14,994 nucleotides of DNA from JACCYI01 sp036389195 (lineage in GTDB: Bacteria; Actinomycetota; Thermoleophilia; Solirubrobacterales; Solirubrobacteraceae): positions 1 through 14,994 of the forward strand of contig DASVQH010000053.1 in assembly GCA_036389195.1 (NCBI GenBank). Reading direction: 5' to 3'. This document shows, piece by piece, positions 14,586-14,994 of this stretch. Numbering within the stretch: the stretch's first letter is position 1; each line of letters opens with the position of its first letter. Under the pieces are notes generated by a model. It worked only from the letters and a program-made list of their open reading frames with translations, had not been told where the DNA came from and did no database searches. Both the position numbers and the translations under genes were made by a program.

Positions 14586-14994
<409 letters not shown>

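Overview
This is a very G+C-rich chromosomal window of ordinary, tightly packed bacterial genes. It ends in the first ~409 nt of a 16S rRNA gene. The composition, the heavy use of GTG/TTG starts, actinobacterial-looking promoter hexamers and the 16S 5' sequence suggest a high-G+C actinobacterium, most likely of the class Thermoleophilia (Solirubrobacterales-like). The taxonomic call is from memory of such 16S sequences and was not searched.

Region 1 (3-6792, all +) is a branched-chain amino acid operon: the 3' end of a cupin-domain (probably XRE-type) regulator, leuC, leuD, a glutathionyl-hydroquinone-reductase-like gene, leuB, ilvE and cimA. Six consecutive junctions abut or overlap by 1-4 nt, so the chain looks translationally coupled. 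CimA makes (R)-citramalate from pyruvate and acetyl-CoA. LeuCD and LeuB can then convert it to 2-oxobutyrate, the isoleucine precursor, while also serving leucine synthesis. IlvE performs the final transamination. No leuA is in the window. The one gene without an obvious pathway role is the GST-fold reductase between leuD and leuB.

Region 2 (6809-8553) holds a DegT/DnrJ-type PLP aminotransferase on + and a GNAT acetyltransferase on -. They converge and overlap by 13 nt. Region 3 (8573-10530, +) holds argH and a 3-methyladenine DNA glycosylase that appears to start at a TTG overlapping the argH stop. The 19-nt gap between the divergent GNAT and argH genes contains a perfect 13-nt palindrome.

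Region 4 (10538-12961, -) is a class A penicillin-binding protein with a ~105-residue Ala/Pro/Gly-rich tail. It converges with the glycosylase gene (7 nt apart) and diverges from tyrS. The 57-nt PBP-tyrS gap carries an inverted repeat and overlapping -10-like hexamers on both strands, with tyrS probably leaderless. Region 5 (14207-14994) has no protein gene up to the rRNA. It contains two tandem rRNA-type promoters, a boxA-like antitermination element, a highly structured leader and the 5' end of 16S rRNA.

I found no mobile element, CRISPR array, toxin-antitoxin pair, defence genes, biosynthetic cluster or tRNA gene. I do not see an undescribed multi-gene system here. The points most worth a second look are the redox enzyme embedded in the leu/ile operon, the substrate of the CimA/LeuA-family enzyme, and the two compact divergent regulatory regions.
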